Assembly: GCA_965261945.1 (NCBI GenBank)
Contig: CBDHEF010000002.1
Span: 2,790,001-2,854,000 of the forward strand
DNA from: VXOI01 sp965261945
GTDB lineage: Bacteria > Chloroflexota > Dehalococcoidia > Lucifugimonadales > UBA3495
DNA length: 64,000 nucleotides
Direction of reading: 5' to 3'
A program made the translations under genes and the position numbers. Numbering within the stretch: the stretch's first letter is position 1; each line of letters starts with the position of its first letter. Positions 14,799 through 22,869 of this stretch are shown one piece after another. The notes under the pieces were generated by a model that searched no databases, was not told the DNA's origin, and was given only the letters and a program-made list of their open reading frames with translations.

Positions 14799-14961
14799 GC
14801 CGTCCTTTGCCGTGGAGTCTGCTCTCTCATGGTAACATGATGACGCCCCATTTGGTGGTGTACAATTCCGTCACGCCCAGCGCCTTTAACTTCTCCCCTT
14901 CCCGCAAGGGAGAGGGGACTGATAGCAGACCCGGCCCTTACACTGTTTTCGGAGCAAGACC

Positions 14962-15297
14962 TTGACCATCATCTACCACCTGACCGCGCGGGAGGCCTGG
15001 GCCGGGGCGCAGGCCGCCGGAGAGTACGAAGCGCCCAGCCTGGCCGAAGAGGGCTTCATACATTGCTCGGCGGACGAGGCGCAGGCCCTCCGGGTCGCCG
15101 AGCGGCTTTACCCCGGCATGGCCGGCCTGCAGCTCATTGACCTGGACACTGAAAAACTGAACGCCGAGGTCAAGTGGGAACCCAGCCGCTCCGGCGAGAT
15201 GTATCCGCACATCTACGGCAAGATAAATCTCGACGCCGTGGTCCGAGTCCGCGATCTGACGCTGGCCGCCGCCGGCCGCCACCGTCTGGAGCCGTAA
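14962..15297 (+). CDS. DUF952 family protein
   Basis: A 111-residue protein with a TTG start 7 nt after GGAG. IYHLTAREAWAGAQAAGEY, then GFIHCSADEAQALRVA, WEPSRSGEMYPHIYG and a final strand match DUF952. The family is small and soluble with conserved His/Cys near the fold centre; its function is not established, although an ADP-ribose-transferase-like fold has been suggested for it. It lies divergently from the esterase gene and upstream of a kinase-fold gene on the same strand, with repeat DNA between. Confidence 0.88.
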   Translation: MTIIYHLTAREAWAGAQAAGEYEAPSLAEEGFIHCSADEAQALRVAERLYPGMAGLQLIDLDTEKLNAEVKWEPSRSGEMYPHIYGKINLDAVVRVRDLTLAAAGRHRLEP

Positions 15298-15367
15298 GTT
15301 GCCCCTCCCTACGGGAAAGGGCTGCTGATTCCTTCCCCCTCCCTACGGGAGAGCGCCGCTGATAAAT

Positions 15368-15410
15368 CCCCTCTCCCTCTGGGAGAGGGTTAGGGTTAGG
15401 GTGAGGGCGT
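15368..15410. repeat. Dispersed palindromic repeat, family B, reverse orientation
   Basis: cccctctccctctgggagag followed by ggttagggttagggtgaggg. It abuts the start of the kinase-fold gene; an in-frame GTG in the element at 15401 could act as an alternative start. Two shorter ccctacggga palindromes precede it (15303-15360). Confidence 0.85.
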
Positions 15411-15418
15411 ACCCCAGC

Positions 15419-16363
15419 ATGACCGAATTGCCATCCGGTTACTCCGAGAACGAACTGTCCGCAGTGTGGCGGGCCATCGCGCCGCCCCCACCTCCTGCGC
15501 CGCCGGAGTTCATGGGCGCGGCGGGAACGCCGCCGCCGGAGTGGATGCGGGCCTTCTGGAAGCTGGCAGACCTGGCGCCGGAGCTTTACCGGCGACTGGC
15601 CGCCGACCCGTGGGCGGAGGCGCTTTCCCGATACGCCTTCTTCCCTGTGGCGCTGGGCTGGCGGGAACAGGGCCGGCCCACCCCCGAACTGCGAATGACC
15701 GGGCGCACACGCGGCCCGGTGGCCGTCCTGCGTTCCGGGGCCGAGGCCATCGCCATCAAGCCGTTCCAGAACTCGCGGGAGGACGAAATCGCTCGCATCG
15801 CCGCCGCCGCGGGCGCGGGGCCAACGCAGCTACCCTCGCTGCCCGGCTACCTGACCGAGCGGTTCGCCGAGGGCGTGTTCTTCACCGACCTGCCGCCGGA
15901 GCGCCGGGACGCCGCAACCATGCGGGCCACTGGGCTGGCGCTGGGCGGGATGTTGCGGCGGCTGCACGACGCGGGCGTGTACTACAACGACGCATCGCTG
16001 GCCGACCCGGAGGGCCGCTCCCACCTGATTGTCTCAGACGATGGAGGGTTCACCCTCATAGATTTCGGGGTGTCGCTGCTGCTGGACCGCCACCCGGAAT
16101 TCAGCCGCGAGGAAGTCCACAACTTCGCCCGGACACTGCCCATGTACCGCATCTTCGCCGGAATGGCCGACAACCGGGGCGAGATGGACGGCTTTCTCCG
16201 GGAGTACGGGCAACGGATGGCCCAGGCCAGCCGGGAGGACATCATGGCCAGGGACCTGAAGTTCGCGCAGCAGGGGCTTTCCATCGCCGCCCGCCGACTG
16301 GGGCAGGACATCATCCCCCCGCTGCGCGACGGCTTCCTGGAGGCTTACCGGCCTGCGGCATAG
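15419..16363 (+). CDS. Protein-kinase-fold protein (RIO/Bud32-like)
   Basis: A 314-residue protein. The N-terminal 60 residues contain a proline run (PPPPPAPPEF). The kinase core shows AIAIKPF, with the ATP-binding Lys, followed by LPGYLTERF; VYYNDASLADPEGRSHLIV in the catalytic-loop position, where YND replaces HxD; and FTLIDFG, the DFG Mg-binding motif. This pattern matches atypical kinases that phosphorylate small molecules, lipids or proteins. ATG at 15419 is preferred to the GTG at 15401, which lies in the repeat, but neither has a separate ribosome site. Substrate unknown. Confidence 0.78.
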   Translation: MTELPSGYSENELSAVWRAIAPPPPPAPPEFMGAAGTPPPEWMRAFWKLADLAPELYRRLAADPWAEALSRYAFFPVALGWREQGRPTPELRMTGRTRGPVAVLRSGAEAIAIKPFQNSREDEIARIAAAAGAGPTQLPSLPGYLTERFAEGVFFTDLPPERRDAATMRATGLALGGMLRRLHDAGVYYNDASLADPEGRSHLIVSDDGGFTLIDFGVSLLLDRHPEFSREEVHNFARTLPMYRIFAGMADNRGEMDGFLREYGQRMAQASREDIMARDLKFAQQGLSIAARRLGQDIIPPLRDGFLEAYRPAA

Positions 16364-16384
16364 AGGCGCCTTCGGTAAGGCGCA

Positions 16385-16780
16385 TCAATTTCTGTCCGTG
16401 CCAGCCGCAAAAAACTGCGCCCGCCCGTCGGAGTCGTGGGTGTGGCCGGTAAGGTCTTCCCGGATGGTCACCCTGTCATCCACCAGAGATTGCAGAATGC
16501 CGAGCATGACCTGCTGGGCCTCTTGAATCTGCCGGACGCCGTGCCGTATTTGCGCCACGTCCAATTGCAGTTGCCCAACGTCCAGTTGCAATTGCCCAAC
16601 ATCCAGTTGCAGTTGCGTTACATCGGCTTGCACTTCCGTGACGTCGGCTTGCAGATGCGAGACGTCAGAATCCAGCCTCGCCAGCCAGAAAATTCCGCCT
16701 ATCCCGGGCGCAATGATTGCCGCCACGACGAAAACCACGGGTGCGGCGATGGTGGCGACTTTGGCCCAGCGGTCAAGCAT
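16385..16780 (-). CDS. Membrane-anchored heptad-repeat protein with a C-terminal HxHDSDG motif
   Basis: A 131-residue protein; ATG at 16780 lies 7 nt after GGAG, so it is chosen over the ATG at 16798. A membrane helix spans about residues 9-34 (VVFVVAAIIAPGIGGIFWLA). Then a coiled coil is built from heptads LQLDVGQ (about residues 45-85), and the tail reads LTGHTHDSDGRAQFF. The protein at 50762-51184 has the same order of parts and the same tail motif (SHNHDSDGTTLF), although the heptads differ. HxHD could bind metal. Function unknown. It lies between the kinase-fold gene and the cytochrome oxidase cluster. Confidence 0.75.
   Translation of the reverse strand: MLDRWAKVATIAAPVVFVVAAIIAPGIGGIFWLARLDSDVSHLQADVTEVQADVTQLQLDVGQLQLDVGQLQLDVAQIRHGVRQIQEAQQVMLGILQSLVDDRVTIREDLTGHTHDSDGRAQFFAAGTDRN
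16551..16655 (-). repeat. In-frame 21-bp minisatellite (5 units)
   Basis: Five 21-bp units (16551-16571, 16572-16592, 16593-16613, 16614-16634, 16635-16655) encode the LQLDVGQ-type heptads; the central three are nearly identical. Confidence 0.88.
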
Positions 16781-16927
16781 AGACTGTCTCCATTTCACTC
16801 TACTGCAATGCTATCTTAATTGTTGCCGTTCTCGCAACTAATAGCCTGCAAGTAATACTTGTGAACTATTTGTGTTGTAGCAATGAGTACAGGAAATGAA
16901 GAATTGTGACCGAGCAGGCAAAAAAAT

Positions 16928-16954
16928 CCCTCTCCCATGAGGGAGAGGGTTGGG
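16928..16954. repeat. Family B repeat, short form
   Basis: ccctctcccatgagggagag followed by ggttggg, just past the end of the oxidase gene cluster. It might act as a transcription-end hairpin. Confidence 0.75.
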
Positions 16955-16985
16955 ATGCAGTGGTTTGCCGCAAGAAGCTGCGGCC

Positions 16986-17828
16986 CTACCGCAACGTCTT
17001 CATGTACTCGATAATGTGAGGGATCTCCTCGTCCTTGACGCCCAGCGTTGGCGGCATCAACCCGGCGGTGAATCCCGACACGACTTTGACGTTGGGGTCC
17101 TGTATGGACTCCTTGATGTAGTCATCATTAACGGTAACCGTGCTGCCGTCGTCCAGCATCTCCTCGGTACCGTAGAGACCCTGCCACGTCGGGCCGACCA
17201 GAGCGCTGCCGTCAGTGGAGTGGCAGGCGTTGCAACCGTATTGAGCTACGAGTTGCTCGCCGATGCCCGCATCCGGCGGGCCGCTTACATCAACAGGACC
17301 GCCGGGGGCAGCGCCTTCTGAAACCACAGCCGGCGGGTTCGTGTAACTAGCCAGCGGGGCCACCCCGGGATACGGCGTCGCGGTCGGCTGCGGCGCTGGT
17401 GTCGGGCAGACGTTCTCGCCGTGCTCCCCGCGCTCGTGGTCGAAGTAGCAGGGCGCGAAGGGCGCGTCGTCGGCCCGCAACTCGCCGCCCTTGACCGCAG
17501 TGAACAGGCCGATGAGAGCCAGCCCCACCATGACCGCCAGTGTCATTCCTGCGACAAACGTCCAGAAGAACAATTTGTTGTCAAACTTCAAGTGCATATA
17601 GAACAGAATGACGATGGCGAACTTGATGCCCGACAGCAGGAACAGCAGGATGGTGGTGGACGGCTGGTCCAGGGCGTCGCTGATCACCTTTTCCCGTTCA
17701 CCCGGGAAATCCATGATGATGATGAACTCAACGATGGTTATAGCGAACAGCAGTATCGCGATAACCACGTACTGCATGAACGATGGATGATGTCCGCCGC
17801 TGTGTTCCGTTTCGTGAGTTGTTGCCAT
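16986..17828 (-). CDS. Cytochrome c oxidase subunit IV fused to cytochrome c
   Basis: A 280-residue protein. Residues about 18-38, 55-80 and 85-112 are hydrophobic helices; HPSFMQYVVIAILLFAITIV and FAIVILFYMHLKF are typical of bacterial oxidase subunit IV. A Pro/Thr-rich linker (about 140-170) is followed by a cytochrome c domain: heme-binding CNACHS at about residue 197 and a distal Met in GFTAGLMPP. Subunit IV is usually a short membrane protein without heme, so this is a fusion that adds a second covalent cytochrome c to the complex. It is last in the ctaC-ctaD-ctaE order, all on the minus strand. Confidence 0.92.
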   Translation of the reverse strand: MATTHETEHSGGHHPSFMQYVVIAILLFAITIVEFIIIMDFPGEREKVISDALDQPSTTILLFLLSGIKFAIVILFYMHLKFDNKLFFWTFVAGMTLAVMVGLALIGLFTAVKGGELRADDAPFAPCYFDHERGEHGENVCPTPAPQPTATPYPGVAPLASYTNPPAVVSEGAAPGGPVDVSGPPDAGIGEQLVAQYGCNACHSTDGSALVGPTWQGLYGTEEMLDDGSTVTVNDDYIKESIQDPNVKVVSGFTAGLMPPTLGVKDEEIPHIIEYMKTLR

Positions 17829-17853
17829 CTGGGGAGCTCTCCAGGTATCGCGA

Positions 17854-17887
17854 AGCCGGTATTAGTGAAAAGCCGGTATTAGTGAAA
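17854..17887. repeat. Perfect 17-bp tandem duplication
   Basis: agccggtattagtgaaa occurs twice back to back (17854-17870, 17871-17887), with the first ten bases again after one extra a. It lies between ctaE and the subunit IV fusion gene. Confidence 0.85.
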
Positions 17888-17922
17888 AAGCCGGTATGCT
17901 GAGAATTGGGCAGCCCCGGCCG

Positions 17923-18621
17923 CTAGTGGCCGGGGAGCGCCGGGCCAGCGTCAAACCCGCCGACCAGGTACAGCAATGTAAAGATGACGATCCAGACTAT
18001 ATCTACGAAGTGCCAGTACAGGCCGCAAAGCTCCACGTCCAGAGCGGTGCCGGGATGGATGCGGCCCTTGAAGGACAGGATCCACAACGCCAGCAGCCAG
18101 ATGATGCCCAAGGTAACGTGAGCTCCGTGGAACCCGGTCAGCGTGAAGAAGGTCGCCCCGAACAGGTTCTGGCCCAGGGTCAGCCCTTCGCTCTTGAAAA
18201 GGTTGAACTCGTAGACCTGGAATCCAATAAAGATGCCGCCAAGAACAGCCGTGGCCAGCAACCAGATCTTGATGCCTCGCTGGTTATTGCTGTTGGTGGC
18301 CGCCAGCGCCTGCACCATCGCAAAGCTGGAACACAGCAACACGAAGGTACTGATGGTGGTGATGGGAATGTCGATGATGTCTACGGGGTAGGGCCCGGTC
18401 AGGCTCTGCCCGCGGTAGACCATGTAGGTGGCGATCAGAGAACCGAAGAACAGGCAGTCGGAGCCGAGGAACACCCACATCAGCAGCTTCCGGTGGTTGA
18501 GGCCGGTGGTGGTGTAGTCGTGTCCTACGGACTCGGAATGTTCCCCGTGCCCGGTCCCGCCGTGGCGCGCAGCGGCGTCGCTCGGTTCCGAATGATGGGC
18601 CGTTTCAGGTGCGTGGGCCAA
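17923..18621 (-). CDS. ctaE: Cytochrome c oxidase subunit III
   Basis: A 232-residue membrane protein with five clear helices after a His-rich cytoplasmic N-terminus (about residues 1-40). LLMWVFLGSDCLFFGSLIAT, FLLTTISTF-type helices, FFTLTGFHGAHVTLGIIWL and YWHFVDIVWIVIF are the usual subunit III segments; FHGAHV and WHFVDxVW are diagnostic. Subunit III stabilises the catalytic core and helps proton uptake. Five rather than seven helices fits the short bacterial form. It lies 25 nt downstream of ctaD. Confidence 0.95.
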   Translation of the reverse strand: MAHAPETAHHSEPSDAAARHGGTGHGEHSESVGHDYTTTGLNHRKLLMWVFLGSDCLFFGSLIATYMVYRGQSLTGPYPVDIIDIPITTISTFVLLCSSFAMVQALAATNSNNQRGIKIWLLATAVLGGIFIGFQVYEFNLFKSEGLTLGQNLFGATFFTLTGFHGAHVTLGIIWLLALWILSFKGRIHPGTALDVELCGLYWHFVDIVWIVIFTLLYLVGGFDAGPALPGH

Positions 18622-18646
18622 AGTCCCCGTCTCCTACCCGTCTCTC

Positions 18647-20485
18647 CTAGTGTCCTTCCTCGGCTGCGGCCGGCTCGTTGCTCCAGCCGATGACTCCGAT
18701 AAAGGCGATCAGCCCGCCCAGGAACGATACGCCGTAGTGCGACAGCAGTCCGCCTGCAATCAGACCCACGCCCGCCGCGGTGATTATGGGCCAGTAGGAC
18801 GGGCTGGGCATGTGTATCGTGCTGGGGTCAACGGCCGGTTCCGGCTCGGTGATGGGGTTGCCGTCCTCACGGGCCTCTTCCTTCACAATCCAGTAGTGGT
18901 CGCGGCCCCTGATGGTGGGAACCTCGGCGAAGTTGTAGGCCGGCGGCGGCGAGGCGATGGTCCACTCCACTCCCGGAGCGTCCCACGGGTCGTGGCTGAC
19001 CCGGCGCGCATTGCGGTTCTGCCAGATGTTGAGCATGAAAACCAGTACGCCGATGAAGATGATGAAATAGCCGAAGGTGGAGAGCTGATTCAGCGTCTCC
19101 CAACCAAAATCGCTGGAGTAGGTGTAAATCCGGCGCGGCATCCCGTTCAGCCCCACGAAGTGCATGGGGAAGAAGGTCACATTCATGCCGATGAATATCA
19201 GCCAGAAGTTCAGCTTGCCCAGCCGCTCGTTCAATATCTTTCCGGTCAGTTTCGGCCACCAGTAGTAGATGCCGGCGAAGATGCCCATGATGGAGCCGCC
19301 GAACAGCACGTAATGGATATGGGCCACGACGTAATAGGTGTCCTGTTGCTGGAAGTCCGACGGCGAGACCGCGTGGGACACGCCGCTCAAGCCGCCGATG
19401 ATGAACAGGAAGACGAAGCCCAGGGCGTACAGCATCGGCGTCGTAAGCTCGATGCTTCCCTTCCAGAGTGTGCCCAGCCAGTTGAATATCTTGACGCCGG
19501 TGGGCACCGCGATGAGCATGGTGGTGATGGTGAACACCGAGTTGGCGATTGGCCCCAGCCCCACAGTGAACATATGGTGGCTCCACACCGCCCAGCCCAT
19601 GATGCCGATGACGATGCCGGAGAATATCACGAAGGGATAGCCGAACAGCGGCTTCTTGGAGAAGGTCGGCAGTATCTCCGACACTATGCCCATAGGCGGC
19701 AGGATGAGGATGTAGACCTCGGGATGCCCGAAGACCCAGAACAGGTGCTGCCAGAGTATCGGGTCGCCGCCCCCGCTGGGGTTGAAGAAGTGGGTGCCGA
19801 AGTTCCGGTCCATCACCAGCTCGATGAGGCCGACGGTGATGACCGGCATGGCCAGTATCAGCAGGATGGACGTTATCAGCGTCATCCACACAAACACCGG
19901 CATTCGCATCAGCGACATTCCCGGCGCCCGAAGGTTGATGATGGTCACCACGAAGTTGAGGCCGCCCGCCACTGAGGAAGTTCCCAGCACCAGCAGGCCG
20001 AGGGCCCAGAAGTCCAGCCCCATGTTCTCGCTGAACGGATATTCGGTCAGGTTGGCGTAAGAGAACCACCCGGCGTCCGGCACCTGGTTCACGATGAAGC
20101 TGAAGTGCATCAGGATGGAGCCGAACAGGAAAATCCAGTAGGACAGGGCGTTCAGCCGCGGGAAGGCCACATCTCTCGCGCCGATGGCCAGCGGCACCAC
20201 GAAGTTGAAGAAGGCGACGCTCATCGGCATGATGACCATGAAAATCATCACCGTGGCGTGCATCGTGAACATCTGGTTGAAGCGGCCGGGTCCGATAAGG
20301 TCGCTGTCCGCCGAGAAGAGCTGCGTCCGGATAATGCCCGCCTCGATGCCTGACAGCAACATGAAAATGAAGGCCGTCGAGCCGTAGAGGACGCCGATAC
20401 GCTTATGGTCAACCGTCGTTATCCAGCTCCACAGGCCAGAGGCGGCGGTAGTCGGGCGGGGCAGTACCTCAGTTATCGTAGCCAT
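18647..20485 (-). CDS. ctaD: Cytochrome c oxidase subunit I
   Basis: A 612-residue heme-copper oxidase core with about 12-14 membrane helices. FTMHATVMIFMVIMP carries a low-spin heme His; WVFGHPEVYILILPPMG has the Cu-B His and cross-linked Tyr; SHHMFTVG has the two further Cu-B His; VVAHIHYVLFGGSIMG has the high-spin and low-spin heme His. HPEVYI is the A-type signature. It reduces oxygen to water with electrons from subunit II and pumps protons. The extra C-terminal 80 residues include two more hydrophobic stretches. It lies between ctaC (102 nt upstream) and ctaE. Confidence 0.98.
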   Translation of the reverse strand: MATITEVLPRPTTAASGLWSWITTVDHKRIGVLYGSTAFIFMLLSGIEAGIIRTQLFSADSDLIGPGRFNQMFTMHATVMIFMVIMPMSVAFFNFVVPLAIGARDVAFPRLNALSYWIFLFGSILMHFSFIVNQVPDAGWFSYANLTEYPFSENMGLDFWALGLLVLGTSSVAGGLNFVVTIINLRAPGMSLMRMPVFVWMTLITSILLILAMPVITVGLIELVMDRNFGTHFFNPSGGGDPILWQHLFWVFGHPEVYILILPPMGIVSEILPTFSKKPLFGYPFVIFSGIVIGIMGWAVWSHHMFTVGLGPIANSVFTITTMLIAVPTGVKIFNWLGTLWKGSIELTTPMLYALGFVFLFIIGGLSGVSHAVSPSDFQQQDTYYVVAHIHYVLFGGSIMGIFAGIYYWWPKLTGKILNERLGKLNFWLIFIGMNVTFFPMHFVGLNGMPRRIYTYSSDFGWETLNQLSTFGYFIIFIGVLVFMLNIWQNRNARRVSHDPWDAPGVEWTIASPPPAYNFAEVPTIRGRDHYWIVKEEAREDGNPITEPEPAVDPSTIHMPSPSYWPIITAAGVGLIAGGLLSHYGVSFLGGLIAFIGVIGWSNEPAAAEEGH

Positions 20486-20517
20486 CGTTTCGCCATTCCA
20501 GCAACCGGATTCATTGG

Positions 20518-20552
20518 CTCCCTCTCCCTTGGGGGAAGGTCAGGGCGGGGGC
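20518..20552. repeat. Dispersed repeat, family B (divergent)
   Basis: ctccctctcccttgggggaa followed by ggtcagggcgggg, in the gap between ctaC and ctaD. Confidence 0.65.
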
Positions 20553-20586
20553 AGTTCCCCGCACAGCATTTTAGCGCAAAATCAGT

Positions 20587-21807
20587 CTAGCGCAGGTTCA
20601 GCAGATACTCAATCAGCAGGTCAATTTCGCCGTCGGTCAGGCTGGCGTCGCCGCCGCCATCGTACAGCGCGGCGTTTTCGTACATATAGTTACCCGGCTT
20701 GACCTCGCCCGGGTTCTTGATCCAGGCCCGCAGGTTCTCCACCGTCAGGTCGGTGATGCCGGCGGCCAGGGTTCCCCGGGTGCGCAGGTCGGTCAGGTTG
20801 GGGCCGGGCACCGCCGCGTTGTCCTCGCCGCTGAGGAACTGGTCCAGCCGCGCCTTGGCCACCGATTCGAGTTCCGGGCCGTCGGCCGTGTGGCACAGTG
20901 AGCAGTGGATGGCGAACAGGGTCTGCCCCTGCTGGGCCCGCGGCGTGATGGCCACCGGCGGGCTGTAATCGGCCACCCAGGTCTGGTAGTCCTCTTCGGT
21001 CATAACCGTAACGCGGAAGCGCATCTGGGCGTGGGCCAATCCGCACAACTCGGCGCACTGGCCGTAGTAGGTGGCCGGGAGCTGCTGCTCGATCATGTCC
21101 GAGTCGGCCATCAGCCACAGCCTGTTCTGGCGCGTCGGCACCACATCCACCTTGCCCCCCAGCTTGGGCGCCCAGAAGCTGTGCAGCACGTCGTCGCTTT
21201 CCAGAATCAGCGAGACCGGGCGGTCGACGGGGATGCGAAGCTCGTTGGCGGTGCTTATCCGCTTCCCGCTGCCGTCAGCATCGGGGTACTCGAACTCGAA
21301 GTACCACTGGTGCCCGGTTACGGTTACTTCCAGTATCTCGCCCTGGTCGGTGGGTGGCTGATCCAACTCGAACAGGGTGAACACGGACCAGATGCCCAAG
21401 CCCAGGATCAGGATCGTGGGGATGACGGTCCAGGTCACTTCCAGCGCGGTGTGACCATGAATTTGCGGCGGGCGCGGCTGCCCCGGGCGTCGCCGGTAGC
21501 GGATGACGAGGTAAATCAGCGCGCCTTCCACCAGGACGAAGACGACGACCATAGTCCAGAGCAGCACATTGAAGAGCTGCAACTGCTTCTGCGCCACCGG
21601 GCCGATGGGGTCCCAGGTAGACTGGAAACCCTGGCTGCAGGCCGCAGTCAGCAAGAAAAGGGCCGCCATCCCCCCGAATACAGCCAGTCGCCGTGGCCGC
21701 CTGTACCGGCGCGGTGCGGACCTCTGGAGGCCGCCTGAGTTTTCTTCCGGGCTTGTGGGTGTGGGTTCCGGCGGGGAACCTGCCCGCTTCCAGGGCAACG
21801 ACCCCAT
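20587..21807 (-). CDS. ctaC: Cytochrome c oxidase subunit II with fused cytochrome c
   Basis: A 406-residue protein. A long basic N-terminus precedes a lipoprotein-type signal (FLLTAAC, Cys57), then two membrane helices (about 75-100 and 120-145). The Cu-A site is clear: HSFWAPKLGGK and YYGQCAELCGLAHAQMRF give His, two Cys, His and Met. After a linker, a cytochrome c domain follows with heme site CSLCHT and a distal Met in KPGNYMYE. This is the caa3 form, which accepts electrons from soluble cytochrome c or directly from a bc complex. The start follows AGGGGAG with 7-nt spacing. First gene of the oxidase cluster. Confidence 0.97.
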   Translation of the reverse strand: MGSLPWKRAGSPPEPTPTSPEENSGGLQRSAPRRYRRPRRLAVFGGMAALFLLTAACSQGFQSTWDPIGPVAQKQLQLFNVLLWTMVVVFVLVEGALIYLVIRYRRRPGQPRPPQIHGHTALEVTWTVIPTILILGLGIWSVFTLFELDQPPTDQGEILEVTVTGHQWYFEFEYPDADGSGKRISTANELRIPVDRPVSLILESDDVLHSFWAPKLGGKVDVVPTRQNRLWLMADSDMIEQQLPATYYGQCAELCGLAHAQMRFRVTVMTEEDYQTWVADYSPPVAITPRAQQGQTLFAIHCSLCHTADGPELESVAKARLDQFLSGEDNAAVPGPNLTDLRTRGTLAAGITDLTVENLRAWIKNPGEVKPGNYMYENAALYDGGGDASLTDGEIDLLIEYLLNLR

Positions 21808-22054
21808 GTGTGGACTCCCCTAGTATGTTAACCAAACTGGAGTGTGTGCTTTTTTTCACGTACCGCGCGAAACAATATCACAGGCCACCGTAGCTGTCAA
21901 TTGAATCTCGAACCGAGATTATGTGGTGTCTGAAAATCCGGTCACCACCAATATCCGCCTAAAGGCGCGGCGCCAGCCCGGAAGTCGAGCCCGGAGGACA
22001 GGCATGGAGTCGGATGCGATTGCCCCGGCCGGAGTCCGCAGGTTTTTTGATCGT

Positions 22055-22081
22055 TCCCTCTCCCTCTTCTTTGGGGGAGAA
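22055..22081. repeat. Family B repeat, short form
   Basis: ccctctccctcttctttggg followed by ggag; a degenerate palindrome of the family B type. Confidence 0.5.
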
Positions 22082-22199
22082 CCGGAGGACACGGCCAGAT
22101 TGGGCCGTTTGGACAGGAACAGCATTACAAAGGTGATAAAATCGCCCCGACCAGGTTGGCAATTGCCATCCAGCGAAGTTGCCATCTGTCACCCAGCGT

Positions 22200-22223
22200 A
22201 ATTTTCGGCGGAATCCGAAAATT
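22200..22223 (+). promoter_or_regulatory. Leader hairpin
   Basis: aattttcgg / ccgaaaatt with a 6-nt loop, ending 24 nt before the ATG at 22248. It could affect mRNA stability or translation of the downstream gene; this is speculative. Confidence 0.3.
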
Positions 22224-22247
22224 GCATTCGACGATTTGAGAGGAATC

Positions 22248-22808
22248 ATGGCCAGAGTACCGATAGTCACGCGGGACATGGTGCCGGAGGAATTCAGGGA
22301 TGCTTTCGACCAGTTGACCGGCGATACCGGCGGGACCATCACCGGAGGCCCCAACTCCATTACCGTCAACAGCCCGGAGATGGCGCGGCGGCGCGCCCAC
22401 CTCACGTCCTACCTGCGGTTCGAGAGCGCCTTCCCCAAGCGGATACAGGAGCTGGCGATACTGGCGACGGCCCGGGCCATGGACTGCCCCTACATCTGGA
22501 ACGCCCACGCCCCGGCGGCCCGCAGCGAGGGTGTCAGCGACGCCCTGGTGGACGCTATCCGGGACAGGCAACCCCTGCCGCCCATGGCCGATGCCGAGAG
22601 GGCCATCGTCAACTACTGCAACGAGTTCTACCGGAACCACCGGGTATCGTCGTCCACATTCCAGATTGCCCTGGAGCAGTTCGGGACGCAGTACCTTGTG
22701 GAGTTGACTGCGCTGATGGGCCACTATGCCCAGACCGCCTTCTTCCTCAACGCCTTCGAGGTGGAGCTTCCCGATGAGCGCACCGAGCCCGTTCTTCCGG
22801 TCGTGTAA
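22248..22808 (+). CDS. Carboxymuconolactone decarboxylase (AhpD-like) family protein
   Basis: A 186-residue protein starting MARVPIVTRDMVPEEFRDAF; AGAGGAATC precedes the ATG. FPKRIQELAILATARAMDCP followed by YIWNAHAPAARSEGVSDALV is the conserved helix pair of the family. Only one Cys is at that position (no CxxC), so it is closer to the decarboxylase/unknown branch than to AhpD peroxidases. Later helices include QYLVELTALMGHYAQTAFFL. Related proteins are common beside flavin monooxygenases and aldo-keto reductases, like the next gene here. Substrate unknown. Confidence 0.88.
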   Translation: MARVPIVTRDMVPEEFRDAFDQLTGDTGGTITGGPNSITVNSPEMARRRAHLTSYLRFESAFPKRIQELAILATARAMDCPYIWNAHAPAARSEGVSDALVDAIRDRQPLPPMADAERAIVNYCNEFYRNHRVSSSTFQIALEQFGTQYLVELTALMGHYAQTAFFLNAFEVELPDERTEPVLPVV

Positions 22809-22869
22809 ATTGCGGATAGATTGGGTGCTCCGACTGCCCGACACGTCGGAATGAACCGCTTGTTCCCGC

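Larger units (their letters stand above)
21808..22247. other. Intergenic region between divergent ctaC and a carboxymuconolactone decarboxylase-like gene
   Basis: About 440 bases. I see a poly-T stretch near 21850, a short family B repeat (22055-22081), and the 9-bp-stem hairpin at 22200-22223. Open frames in it are short and lack coding character. Confidence 0.55.

Noticed and set aside
21923..22201. Possible 92-codon gene upstream of the carboxymuconolactone decarboxylase-like gene
   Set aside because: It reads through a family B repeat, has no ribosome site and no recognisable domain.
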